Both the position numbers and the translations under genes were made by a program. This document shows positions 55,561 to 64,000 of a stretch of DNA of 64,000 nucleotides, piece by piece. How positions within the stretch are numbered: position 1 is the stretch's first letter; every line of letters begins with the position of its first letter. The DNA is taken from assembly GCA_902729315.2 (NCBI GenBank), contig LR746273.1:4689001-4753000 (forward strand), in the 5' to 3' direction. The stretch comes from Spirodela intermedia. Taxonomy: Eukaryota; Streptophyta; Magnoliopsida; Alismatales; Araceae. The notes below the pieces were generated by a model. That model did not search any database. It saw only the letters and a list, made by a program, of their open reading frames with translations, and was not told the origin of the DNA.

Positions 55561-56067
55561 ATGCATGGTAGAAGATCTTTGCATCCAAGGCTAGAAAATC
55601 ATTTCACTATTTCATTTAAAACTAAAAATCTGAAAGAAAAATTAATTTTGATAGATCCTAAAAGAAGTATAGGTCAAATTGAGAACAATCATATGGCCAT
55701 GAAAAATTATTATATCCCTGATTCACTTCAAAGAGCATCTAATATTAGAGTCCCATTAACACCCACTGTTAAATTTGAAATAAATCTAAGAATGTTTCAA
55801 ATGCTCCCTAATTTTCATAGATTGCCTTTGGAGGAACCTCATCAACATTTAGAAAAATTTAATATGGTTTGTGATTTAGTTAATCTCCCTCAAGTGACAC
55901 CGGAAATTATTAAGATGAAATTATTTCCTCATACACTTAGGGACAAAGTTAGTCATTGGCTATCCACATTAGATAGAGAATTAACTAGTTACAAATATAT
56001 AGAATATGTCTTTATTCAAAAATTTTATCTCTTAGGAAAAACTCAAAATATGAGAAAACACATATAG
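55561..56067 (+). CDS. Athila-like gag fragment
   Basis: The open frame starts at ATG 55,561 and ends at a stop at 56,067, about 168 residues. FRLPL-type sequence FHRLPLEEPHQHLEKFNMVC, then KLFPHTLRDKVSHWLSTLDR and YVFIQKFYLLGKTQNMRKHI, match the Retrotrans_gag core of Athila elements. After the stop, gag-like sequence resumes in other frames (56,216-56,460, including DQASFELYDRDKKRE), so gag has been cut short. No zinc knuckle is visible. Confidence 0.8.
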   Translation: MHGRRSLHPRLENHFTISFKTKNLKEKLILIDPKRSIGQIENNHMAMKNYYIPDSLQRASNIRVPLTPTVKFEINLRMFQMLPNFHRLPLEEPHQHLEKFNMVCDLVNLPQVTPEIIKMKLFPHTLRDKVSHWLSTLDRELTSYKYIEYVFIQKFYLLGKTQNMRKHI

Positions 56068-56497
56068 AGTTTTTCTTAAAGACTAGGAGAAACTTTACAT
56101 GAGATATAGAAAAAGTTCAAAGATTTACTTAGAAAGTGTCCTCATCATGCTATACCCAAGTGGTAGCTCAATAGAATTTTTTTTGATGAATTATTAGAAC
56201 AACATAGAAATATGGTTGATTCTATATGTGGAGGAGCTTTTATGGAGAAAATCTCATGATGAGATTTTTAGTCTTTATGAGAATTTAAGTGAAAATTCTA
56301 GAGATCAAGCCTCTTTTGAATTATATGACAGGGATAAGAAGAGAGAGGAATGTATGAATTGCATCATCAAAATAATTCTAATTTACAAAATGAGGTTAAT
56401 CAGATTAATTAAAGATTAGAAAAACCTGATTTACTTATTGACAATATTAGAAAGCCTCTTAACCTTCAATTTAATTCAAATAATACATGTCCTATGA

Positions 56498-56803
56498 ATG
56501 GTGAAAATAATTATTCTAGGCTTATATTCAAATAATTCAAATTATTCTATGAATGGTAGAAAAAAAATTGATGTTGGACAAAAAGTGTGCTTATATGATT
56601 CTAGGCTGAAATTATTCTCAGGAAAATTAAAATCAAAATGGACAGGGCTTTATGTGGTGGAAGAAACATATGATCATGGGGCTGTAATGATTAAAGATCC
56701 TAAAAATGATCATAACTTTAAGATAAATGGACAACGGCTTAAACATTACATAGAACATGAACACCTTGCAGAAAAAGAAAAATTATTATTAAAAGAAATT
56801 TAA
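56498..56803 (+). pseudogene. Integrase C-terminal fragment
   Basis: About 101 codons encode KKIDVGQKVCLYDSRLKLFS, GKLKSKWTGLYVVEETYDHG and FKINGQRLKHYIEHEHLAEK. This is the GPY/F-type C-terminus of Ty3 integrase. It follows gag remnants with only a few tens of bases between, which places a deletion of several kilobases of pol at about 56,520. Confidence 0.82.
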
Positions 56804-57121
56804 GAGTAAGATTAATATGTCCAACTGGAGATATTAAATTTAGCGCTGCATGGGAGGCAACCTATGGTTTTTATTTCATTCTATTTTTTTAAAGCTCTAT
56901 TTTTCTTAGAATTTCTCAGTACTTGTTTCTGTATTTGGTTTTTTTTTCTTCAAAAAAGTACAGGAGGAGTGTAAGATGAAGTGGAAAATTAAAAACGAAT
57001 TGAGGTGATGTCTTTTTGAGCTTTATCATTTATAATAACATTTTTAGTTCTTAACTTTGTATATATGCATGCTTCACTTGAAAATTATATTTTCTGCATA
57101 TTCTGTTCTAATTTTTCTGTG

Positions 57122-57160
57122 TCATTGAGGACAATGTCATTTTTAAGTTGGGGAGTGAAG
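57122..57160 (+). other. Conserved Athila 3' motif and purine tract, internal position
   Basis: CATTGAGGACAATGTCATTT and AAGTTGGGGAGTGAAG are the block normally close to the Athila polypurine tract. Here it sits about 1,050 bp upstream of the 3' LTR. The inverted copy at 61,945-61,990 has the same block with a longer G run. Confidence 0.65.
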
Positions 57161-57609
57161 TATTAATTCTTAATTTATGCTCTATGACAATTAAGAACAT
57201 GTGTTTACATTTTTTTTCATGCTCACTTAGAACAGCAATTAATTTTTTTTTTCAGAAAAACTACAACATCTATTTTCTAGTTTTCTATAGTAGAAAAAAA
57301 CAGCCCAAAATTTAAAATTCTAGATACCTTTTTCTCACATTTCAATCCCTTGGACAGATATTACTGAAATTCGAAATTACAACTATAAAAAGGATAATTT
57401 TGATTTATTTTTGACAAATTTATTGTTGTTAAAAATAGAACTGAAAATAGAACTAAAAATAGAAAGTAAAACTGTTAGAACTATCTAATTTACAAATTTC
57501 TTACATCATATTGCATGCCCAAAAATTAAATCAAGTAGATTGATTGATACCAAAAGATACTAGGAAGATTATTATTGAGCTAAAAGAATGATTTAATAAC
57601 ATGAAATGT

Positions 57610-58000
57610 TGGAATACTCTTTTGATACATGATAGATAACATGGATTTAATTTTATAGATTTTTACTTCATGATCTTGATGGATAATATTTACTTGATGT
57701 GAAAATTTGATTGATCATTTGAGTTTAATGGAGAGTTTCCAATCTTGATCTATAGGACTTGTGAGGAGAAATCACTTATTTCAAAAAAAATAAAAAGACC
57801 AATGTGAAAAATCTAGAAATGAAGAGTACACATGGAGGGTGTGAGACATCATTCTCATTGTTGAAAATTGTGCATAGAAAAACATTTGCTGCAAAGTAAG
57901 TGGATAAAGCGAAAGGCATGAAAATAAAAAGTACACATGGAGGGTGCAAGACATCATTCTTATTGTCAAAATTTGTCTATAGGAAAAGCTACTTATCCAC

Positions 58001-58036
<36 letters not shown>

Positions 58037-58210
58037 AGAAATATAGTGCAAATTTCAAAAATCAAGCCATAGAAAAAAGGAAATGTAAGATCAATATTAT
58101 TCTTAGATGAGTATTGATAATTAAAACATCTTGTAAATATATCTATGAGTGAAGAAGTGATAAAGATGTGAATAGAAGAAATGAAGTTTAGATTGTTATT
58201 CCAAGGAGTG
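57610..58210 (+). other. Segment present only in the + element, with internal duplication
   Basis: The inverted copy joins the sequence matching 57,610 directly to its LTR, so these 600 bp are extra here or lost there. Within it, GTACACATGGAGGGTG...ACATCATTCT...ATTG occurs twice 105 bp apart (57,826 and 57,931). A (TA)n run lies at about 58,002-58,036. Confidence 0.65.
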
Positions 58211-59067
58211 TGATAAGTCTTCATTATCATGAGTTAATAATTAGTAAATAATATAGTTTTAGCCCTGACTCATGATAAATAGACTTATATTTGTGTTAAA
58301 TTGTGAAAAGTGGTTTTTATTTGATTAACGTGAATTTTTGGCTAATTATATAATTTTATAGGAATTTATATGATTTTTATAGTCCTATTTTTGAGATAAA
58401 TGAAAAAAAAGAAATTAAAGTAAAAATATAACAAAAGGAGGGGACCCGCCGGCCAGCTAGGCTCGCAACCAAGTTGAAAGCACATTTAGGGGGAGCTGTG
58501 AGTAGGGGCTCGAGTGACTAAAGACAGATGGGAGCACATGTGCGCCCTCCCCTTCTACGTCACTGGTGGCTAGCCGATTGTGGGGCAAGGAGTGGTTATT
58601 ACGTGGGAGAAAGGGACTCATTGCTTACAAAGATGATATTACTATATATTCATCCAAAACTTCGATGCACAAGTGATGTGGGATTAAACCCCCCAAAGTC
58701 TTCAACAATTTTAATACCTAAACTACCCCTTAGTTATAATAGAGATATACCATGATGACATCACTTGATAAAGATATTAGAGTACTTATTTCAATCTCTC
58801 TCATATAAGCAGGCAACTGGTGCGGGTTCGAATCCTATTAGAGCCAAAACTCATATTTTTATCTGATTATCGCGACTTTCCTACAGATCACCGGTGAAGG
58901 ATTAAGCCGCCAGAATCGCTAGATCAATAGCAAAAATCTCGTCAATGTAATTCATGGAGCATTGTTACTAAAATTGCTGAACAATTCACGATTAAAAGAT
59001 CGCGAATCGATCAAGTAAATTATCTTTGATTGATCGATGAACAAGCTATTGTCAGGAAGAGGACGAT
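58211..59067 (+). repeat. 3' LTR of the + element, first 857 bp
   Basis: It starts TGATAAGTCTTCATTATCAT and matches the 5' LTR up to ATTGTCAGGAAGAGGACGAT. There the inverted LTR begins with TGATGTGACTTAG. It contains tRNA-like boxes A (about 58,771) and B (58,824-58,835). ACGAT at 59,063-59,067 should be the left target duplication of the inverted insertion. Confidence 0.85.
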
Positions 59068-59800
59068 TGATGTGACTTAGTCGTTGTATAGTAAATCACA
59101 CAAATTTAAAATTTATAAAACTAGAAAATACGAATTTTCAGATATTTAGAAGTATTTTTGAACAAATATATAAAGTATAATTCAATAAAATTTTCAAAAA
59201 TAACAATAATTTTCAAGGTCGATCATAGGGATGTAATATAATATCTGGTAATTATTCAGAATTTTCCTCAAAGAATACTATTTTCTATGAATTTTATACT
59301 AAGAAATTAAAAGGAAATATATTTAAAATTCACAAAAAAGGAAAATAAGGGTGCGGACGTCAGGATGACATCAGTGCCTGGCGAACACAAGCGATTATAG
59401 ACGATTTAATTGATGAAATTAAAATCTGTAAAAGTCGAAAGAATCATTATGAAGTGAAGTATATCTTGAAAAATTTAAAATCAACAAATTATCATTAAAT
59501 GAAATGGAAATTAAGTTGAAAGTAGGAAAACAGAGTTCCAATGTCGCGGCGGCGATGCGTCGGCGATGCACCAGAATCCTGAGTGTTCAAGAGGATCGTC
59601 GTATAGTGTCCATGGCCTCGAAGGCTCTCCTTGGATAAGGATGATGTGGGCAATCTCTAGATCTCCTTGCAAAGTCTAAAGATCAATGAAATGGGTCGTC
59701 GAATCATCTCTGACGGCTGTCACCTGGCAGAGCAGAAAAATGGCAACTTTGCGGCTCTCCGGCGACTGTCACCCAACGAAGAGGAGCTGGATAAAGGTGG
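59068..59800 (-). repeat. Partial LTR of the inverted copy
   Basis: It starts TGATGTGACTTAGTCGTTG and matches solo LTR 2 up to GAGGAGCTGGATAAAGGTGG. It then jumps to GGTGCCAAAATT, the complement of the primer-site start. The junction shares a short GGTGGG stretch with the LTR, so a microhomology deletion is likely. Confidence 0.8.
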
Positions 59801-59812
59801 GGTGCCAAAATT

Positions 59813-61453
59813 TGACGTGACTTAGTCGTTGTATAGTAAATCACGCAAATTTAAAATTTATAAAACTAGAAAATATGAATTTTCAGATATTTAGAAGTAT
59901 TTCTGAACAAATATATCAAGTATAATTCAATAAAACTTTCAAAAATAGCGATAATTTTCCAAGTCGATCACAAGGATGTAATATAATACCTGGTAATTAT
60001 TCAAAATTTTCTTCAAAGAATACTATTTTCTATGAATTTTATACTAAGAAATAAAAAGGAAATATATTTAAAATTCACAAAAAAAGAAAAATAAGGGTGC
60101 GAACGTCAAGATGACGTCAACACCTAGCGAACGCAAATTGGGTAGAAATAGAGTTCCGTCCGGTGATTCTTATGTAAACGATTACAGACGATTTAATTGA
60201 TCAAATTAAAATCTATAAAAGTCGAAAGAATCGTAATGAAATGAAGTATATCTTGGTAAATTTAAAATCAACAAATTATCATTAAATGAAACAGAAATTA
60301 AGTTGAAAGTAGGAAAATAAAGTTCCAACGTCGCAGTGGCAATGCGTCAGCGATGCACCAGAATCTTGAGCATTCGGGAGGATCATTGTGCAGTGTCCAC
60401 GGCCTCGAAGGCTTTCTTGGACAAGGACGACGCAAGCAATCTCTAGATCTCCTTGCGAAGTCTAGAGATCAATGAAATGGGTCGTCGAATCGTCTCCGGC
60501 GGCTGTCACCTGGCGGAGTAGAAAAATGGCGACTTTGCGGCTCTCCGGCGATTGTCACATGCCGGAGAGGAGCTAGATGGAGATGGGGCGCGTGTCAAGG
60601 AGCTTCATCCTCAAGTCTGCGCAGCAAGAGGAGGCTCTTCATCGCATCCGGTACGCTCTCAAGAGGTGGCGACTCATCTGCCGGCGGATCGTCCTCTTTT
60701 CGACGACGGCTTGTTCGTCGATCAACTAGAGATGCTTTACTCGATGGATTCACGATCCTTTTATCGTGAATTGTTCAGCAATTTTAGTAACAACGCTCCA
60801 CGAATCGCATTGACGAGATTTTTGCCAATTTGATCCAGCGATTCTAGTTACTTAATCCTTCACTAGGGATCTGCAGGAAAGTCGCGATAATCAGATAAAA
60901 AATATGAGTTTTGGCTCTAGGAAGATTCGAACCCGCGCCAGTTGCCCTACCCTTTCTAGGGAGGGTGTGACATGGGTTTAGTCCCACATCAATTGTGCGC
61001 CGAAGTTTCTGGCGAATATATAATAATATTACATTTTTGATCAAGTCCTTTTCTCACACGTGTACGACCACTCCTTGCCCCACAACTGGCTGGCCACCGG
61101 TGACGTGGAAGGGGAGTGGCGCATAGGTGCCCCTATCGGTACAAGCTGCTCGAGCCCCTGCTCACAGCTCCTCCCTGACTGCACTTCCGACCCACTTGTG
61201 GGCCTGGCTGGCCGGCGGGTCCCCCCCTTTTGTTATATTTTTATTTTTATTTCTTTTTCTTTATTTATCTCAAAAGTAAGACTGTAAAAATCATATAAAT
61301 TTGTATAAAATCATATAATTACCCAAAAATTCACATTAATCAACTGAAAACCACTTTTCACACTTTAACACAAATATAAGTCTATTTATCATGAGCTAAG
61401 GCTAAAACTATATTATTTATTAATTATTAACTCATGATAATGAAGACTTATCA
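59813..61453 (-). repeat. Full LTR of the inverted copy (short form)
   Basis: This 1,641-bp LTR starts TGACGTGACTTAGTCG and ends ATGAAGACTTATCA. Like solo LTR 2 it lacks the box A segment and keeps box B near 60,926-60,940. Confidence 0.85.
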
Positions 61454-62593
61454 AGTATTCCAACATTTCATGCTACTAGATCATTCTTTTAACTCAATAA
61501 TAATCTTTCTAGTATATTTTGGTATCAATCAATCTAATTGATTTAATTTTTCATGTATGCAATATGATGTAAGAAATTTATAAATTAGATAGTTCTGATA
61601 GTTTTGTTTTCTGTTTTCAATTCTGTTTTTAGCAATAATAAATTTGTCAAAAATAAATCAAAACTATCCTCTTTATAGCTGTAATTTCGAATTTCAGTAA
61701 TATATGTCTAGGGGATTGAAATGTGAGAAAAGGGTCTCTAGAATTTTAAATTTCAGGCTGTTTTTTGTCTACTTTTTTTGACACTCTGTTGTTCTTGATA
61801 GAAAACCAGAAAATAGATGCTGTAGTTTTTCTGAATTTTATTTTATTTTTATTTTTTTAGTTGCTGTTCTAAGTGATCATGAAAAAATAAAAATAAAATA
61901 CAAACACATGTTCTTAATCGTCCTACAACATAAATTAATAATGAATACTTCACCCCCCAACTTAAAAATGACATTGTCCTCAATGACACAGAAAAATCGA
62001 AACATAATATGCAGAAAATATAATTTTCAAGTGAAGCATACATATATGCAAATTTTAGCATTAAAAATGTTGTCATAAATGATAAAGCTCAGAAAGACGT
62101 CACCTCAACCTTGTTTTCAATTTTCCACTTCATCTTACACTCCTCCTGCACATTTTTGAAAAAAACAAATACAGAAACAAGTATTGCAAAATTCTAAGAA
62201 AAACAGAGCATAAAAAAAATCAAACAGAATGAAATAAAAACCATGGGTTGCCTCCCATGCAGCGCTGAATTTAATGTCTTCAGTTGGACAACTCTTAGAT
62301 CATATAAGATGATCTATGGCCATCAAAATATATTTGTATCCCAAGGTAAGTTTCATGATATTCTTTTTCAGATTTAGCATAAATTCATATACTTCATATA
62401 TATACCTTGACATACTTTCAGCCAAAACAAAATGGAAATTAACAAAATTTTCCCAAAAATAATATTTCCATTTTGAAAAGAATCTTTCCTCATTTCTATC
62501 TTGTATTGTAAGGTTCTCATTCATTAATAAATACTTTCTATTAATAGGCCATAAAATGTGATCAAGCCATATAATTTTCAAATTAACTCTTAC

Positions 62594-62926
62594 CTAATCT
62601 AAATTCTTTTCATCTAAATTGATATCTCTAATTCTTCCACTCACCCATTTCTTAATGTCTTCTTTTATCTGCATAATCTTCCCCTGCTCCATTTTATCTT
62701 CCAGACATATTTGTTCAATTTGCAAGGAGTGAAATATTTCAAGCTTAGAAATAATTCTAATAGGCTGTGGGTTTTGAAGGATGGAAGGATTTTCTTTAAT
62801 CTCAGATCTAATGAAGTCAATAAAGTTCAAATTTTCTCCTCCAAAATTATCTCTATATTTATATTCATTATTTTCATTTCTCCCCATTAGTTGAATCAAC
62901 TCTTTTTCTAGCTTTTCGTTTCTCAA
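62594..62926 (-). CDS. Unrecognised charged open frame in the inverted element
   Basis: A 110-codon frame of charged residues (EKELIQLMGRNENNEYKYRD, then FIDFIRSEIKENPSILQNPQ and KEDIKKWVSGRIRDINLDEK) has no family resemblance I can name. Acidic, similarly charged sequence continues upstream in element sense to about 63,420 (for example MDVDSEDNDVHHILKLKDSS) broken by stops. It lies after gag and before the 3' blocks, where pol should be. It may be a diverged element ORF or captured sequence; expression is unknown. Confidence 0.35.
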   Translation of the reverse strand: MRNEKLEKELIQLMGRNENNEYKYRDNFGGENLNFIDFIRSEIKENPSILQNPQPIRIISKLEIFHSLQIEQICLEDKMEQGKIMQIKEDIKKWVSGRIRDINLDEKNLD

Positions 62927-63419
62927 CTCATCAAATTCTTCATCTTCTCAAGAGCTATCTTTTAATTTTAGTATATGATGTACATCATTATCCTCACTAT
63001 CAACATCCATGGCTGCAAAATTATGATTAGATTTATTAATTTTGTCTCTTACATCTCTCAAATCAATTGATTTTTCCTTACCTAAAATATGTTTTTCTTT
63101 ATTTCTATCTTTACTCCCTTCTACTAAAATTTAGATGATTCTTCCATGATCAGCTGCTATTTCTTCATCTAAGGGCTCTTTCTCCTCATCATCCTCATTA
63201 TATTCATTCATCAATTGTGAGCAATAAATAATTTTATTCAAATTTTCTGCTACTATATTTTCAGCTTTAATATTTTCATTTACTTCTAATGGCTCATTAA
63301 TTTCTTCTAATAATTAGAAATAAGGATCAAGTAAAATATTCTCACTTAATGTATTCACTATCCTAACATTTTCATTTCATGGGTTTTTTTCTAAATTTAT
63401 CCAGCTAGACTCTCCTTGC

Positions 63420-64000
63420 TGAAATCTTACTGTCGAATAGTTTCCTGAATTTTCTATAAGCTAACTAGGTGGCTGTCCCTCTTCTCTCCTATTCTCAAAA
63501 GCCTCTATAATTTGTTTTTGGTGCAACATCATTTGATTCATAGTTTGTTGCATCATTTTCATAGCATCAAGTTGGATTTGAGAGGGCTGATTTTTCTGAA
63601 ATCTGTGTTCTTATTTTAGACAAAATTCAAAATTTGAATTGGATCTAAGTGCTTCTAGATTTTGAAGATTATTTGGGTTTCCTAGGATGAAATGATTGAT
63701 TATAATATTGAAATTCAAAATTATCATTTTCACCATGCATAGGATATGTACTAGATGCATTCAATTGAAGGTTAGGAGGCATTCTAATATTCTCAATAAG
63801 TAAATCAAGTTTTTCTAATATTTGATTAATCTAATTAACTTTCTTTCTTAAATTAGAATCATCATCATGATACAATTCATAAATTCCTCTCTTCTTATCC
63901 CTATCATATAATTCAAAAGAGGCTTGATCTCTAGAATTTTCACTTAAATTCTCATAAAGACTGTAAGTCTCATCAGAGATTTTCTCCATAAAAGCTCTTC
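63420..64000 (-). pseudogene. Gag 3' region of the inverted element
   Basis: Minus-strand frames near 63,860-64,000 give SLYENLSENSRDQASFELYD, the same sequence as at 56,280-56,335 in the + element. Further on, MKMMQQTMNQMMLHQKQIIE (about 63,505-63,565) gives a Gln/Met-rich stretch. Stops and frameshifts interrupt it. The gag core would lie beyond the window edge. Confidence 0.65.

Larger units (their letters stand above)
53618..59067 (+). mobile_element. Non-autonomous Athila-like Ty3 element, + copy, 3' LTR interrupted
   Basis: The 5' LTR is 53,618-55,351. A primer site follows at 55,357, and the internal region runs to 58,210. The 3' LTR begins at 58,211 but stops at 59,067, where an inverted copy of the same family starts. 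The interior keeps gag and the last part of integrase only; protease, reverse transcriptase, RNase H and the integrase core are gone, so the copy would depend on enzymes from elsewhere. The CATTGAGGACAATGTCATTT followed by TTAAGTTGGGGAG at 57,122-57,155 is characteristic of plant Athila/Tat elements near their 3' end. The right end and its target duplication lie beyond the window. Confidence 0.85.
59068..64000 (-). mobile_element. Inverted Athila-like copy nested in the 3' LTR, runs off the window
   Basis: In minus-strand order this is internal region (64,000 to 61,454), a full LTR (61,453 to 59,813), 12 bp of primer-site sequence (59,812 to 59,801), then the last 735 bp of another LTR (about 59,800 to 59,068). 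So the full LTR is 3' LTR of one unit and 5' LTR of a second unit whose interior and part of whose 3' LTR are deleted. The interior shares gag-end and 3' blocks with the + element. No reverse transcriptase or integrase core is seen. Confidence 0.78.

Noticed and set aside
58824-58860. Genuine tRNA gene
   Set aside because: Only box A/B-like words and a T-run are present; no cloverleaf with paired acceptor and anticodon stems can be drawn with confidence.

Overview
The window is nuclear DNA of a flowering plant: a long GT-AG intron-rich gene, an LEA-type seed gene, and plant Ty1/copia and Ty3 (Athila-like) LTR retrotransposons with plant tRNA primer sites. A monocot is possible, because the LEA gene is GC-rich in AT-rich surroundings, but the species cannot be read from the sequence. 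I saw no tRNA or rRNA genes, CRISPR arrays or prokaryotic operons.

Region 1 (about 160-38,300, + strand) is one housekeeping gene, the plant homologue of MON2, a DCB/HUS-domain Armadillo-like scaffold of the Golgi/trans-Golgi network. I could place 43 coding exons from the ATG at 521 to the TGA at 37,581-37,583. All junctions are GT-AG, the phases agree at every junction, and the summed CDS is 4,965 nt (1,654 aa). The gene is large because transposons have accumulated in its introns: a structurally complete but decayed antisense copia element with very short LTRs in intron 3, a Ty3 3' end in intron 18, copia-like remnants in introns 29 and 31, and a dispersed repeat shared by introns 3 and 40.

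Region 2 (about 38,730-43,090) holds a small GC-rich seed-maturation protein (SMP domain, LEA D-34 type) gene, probably with one intron. Downstream are at least three frameshifted pieces of SMP genes with duplicated upstream DNA, a five-unit 27-bp minisatellite and two local direct duplications. This looks like a decayed tandem LEA cluster.

Region 3 (about 43,090-64,000) is AT-rich transposon territory. It has a Ty3 protease relic, then two solo LTRs of one Athila-like family, each with a perfect 5-bp target duplication. Next is a + strand element of that family in which gag is fused to the end of integrase, with protease, reverse transcriptase and the integrase core deleted. A second copy lies in inverted orientation inside its 3' LTR and runs off the window edge. 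The LTRs occur in a long form (about 1,733 bp) and a short form (about 1,640 bp). The long form carries tRNA-like pol III box A/box B sequences followed by a T-run; the short form keeps only box B. This non-autonomous, inverted, partly tandem family with a tRNA-like module in its LTR is the most unusual content of the window.
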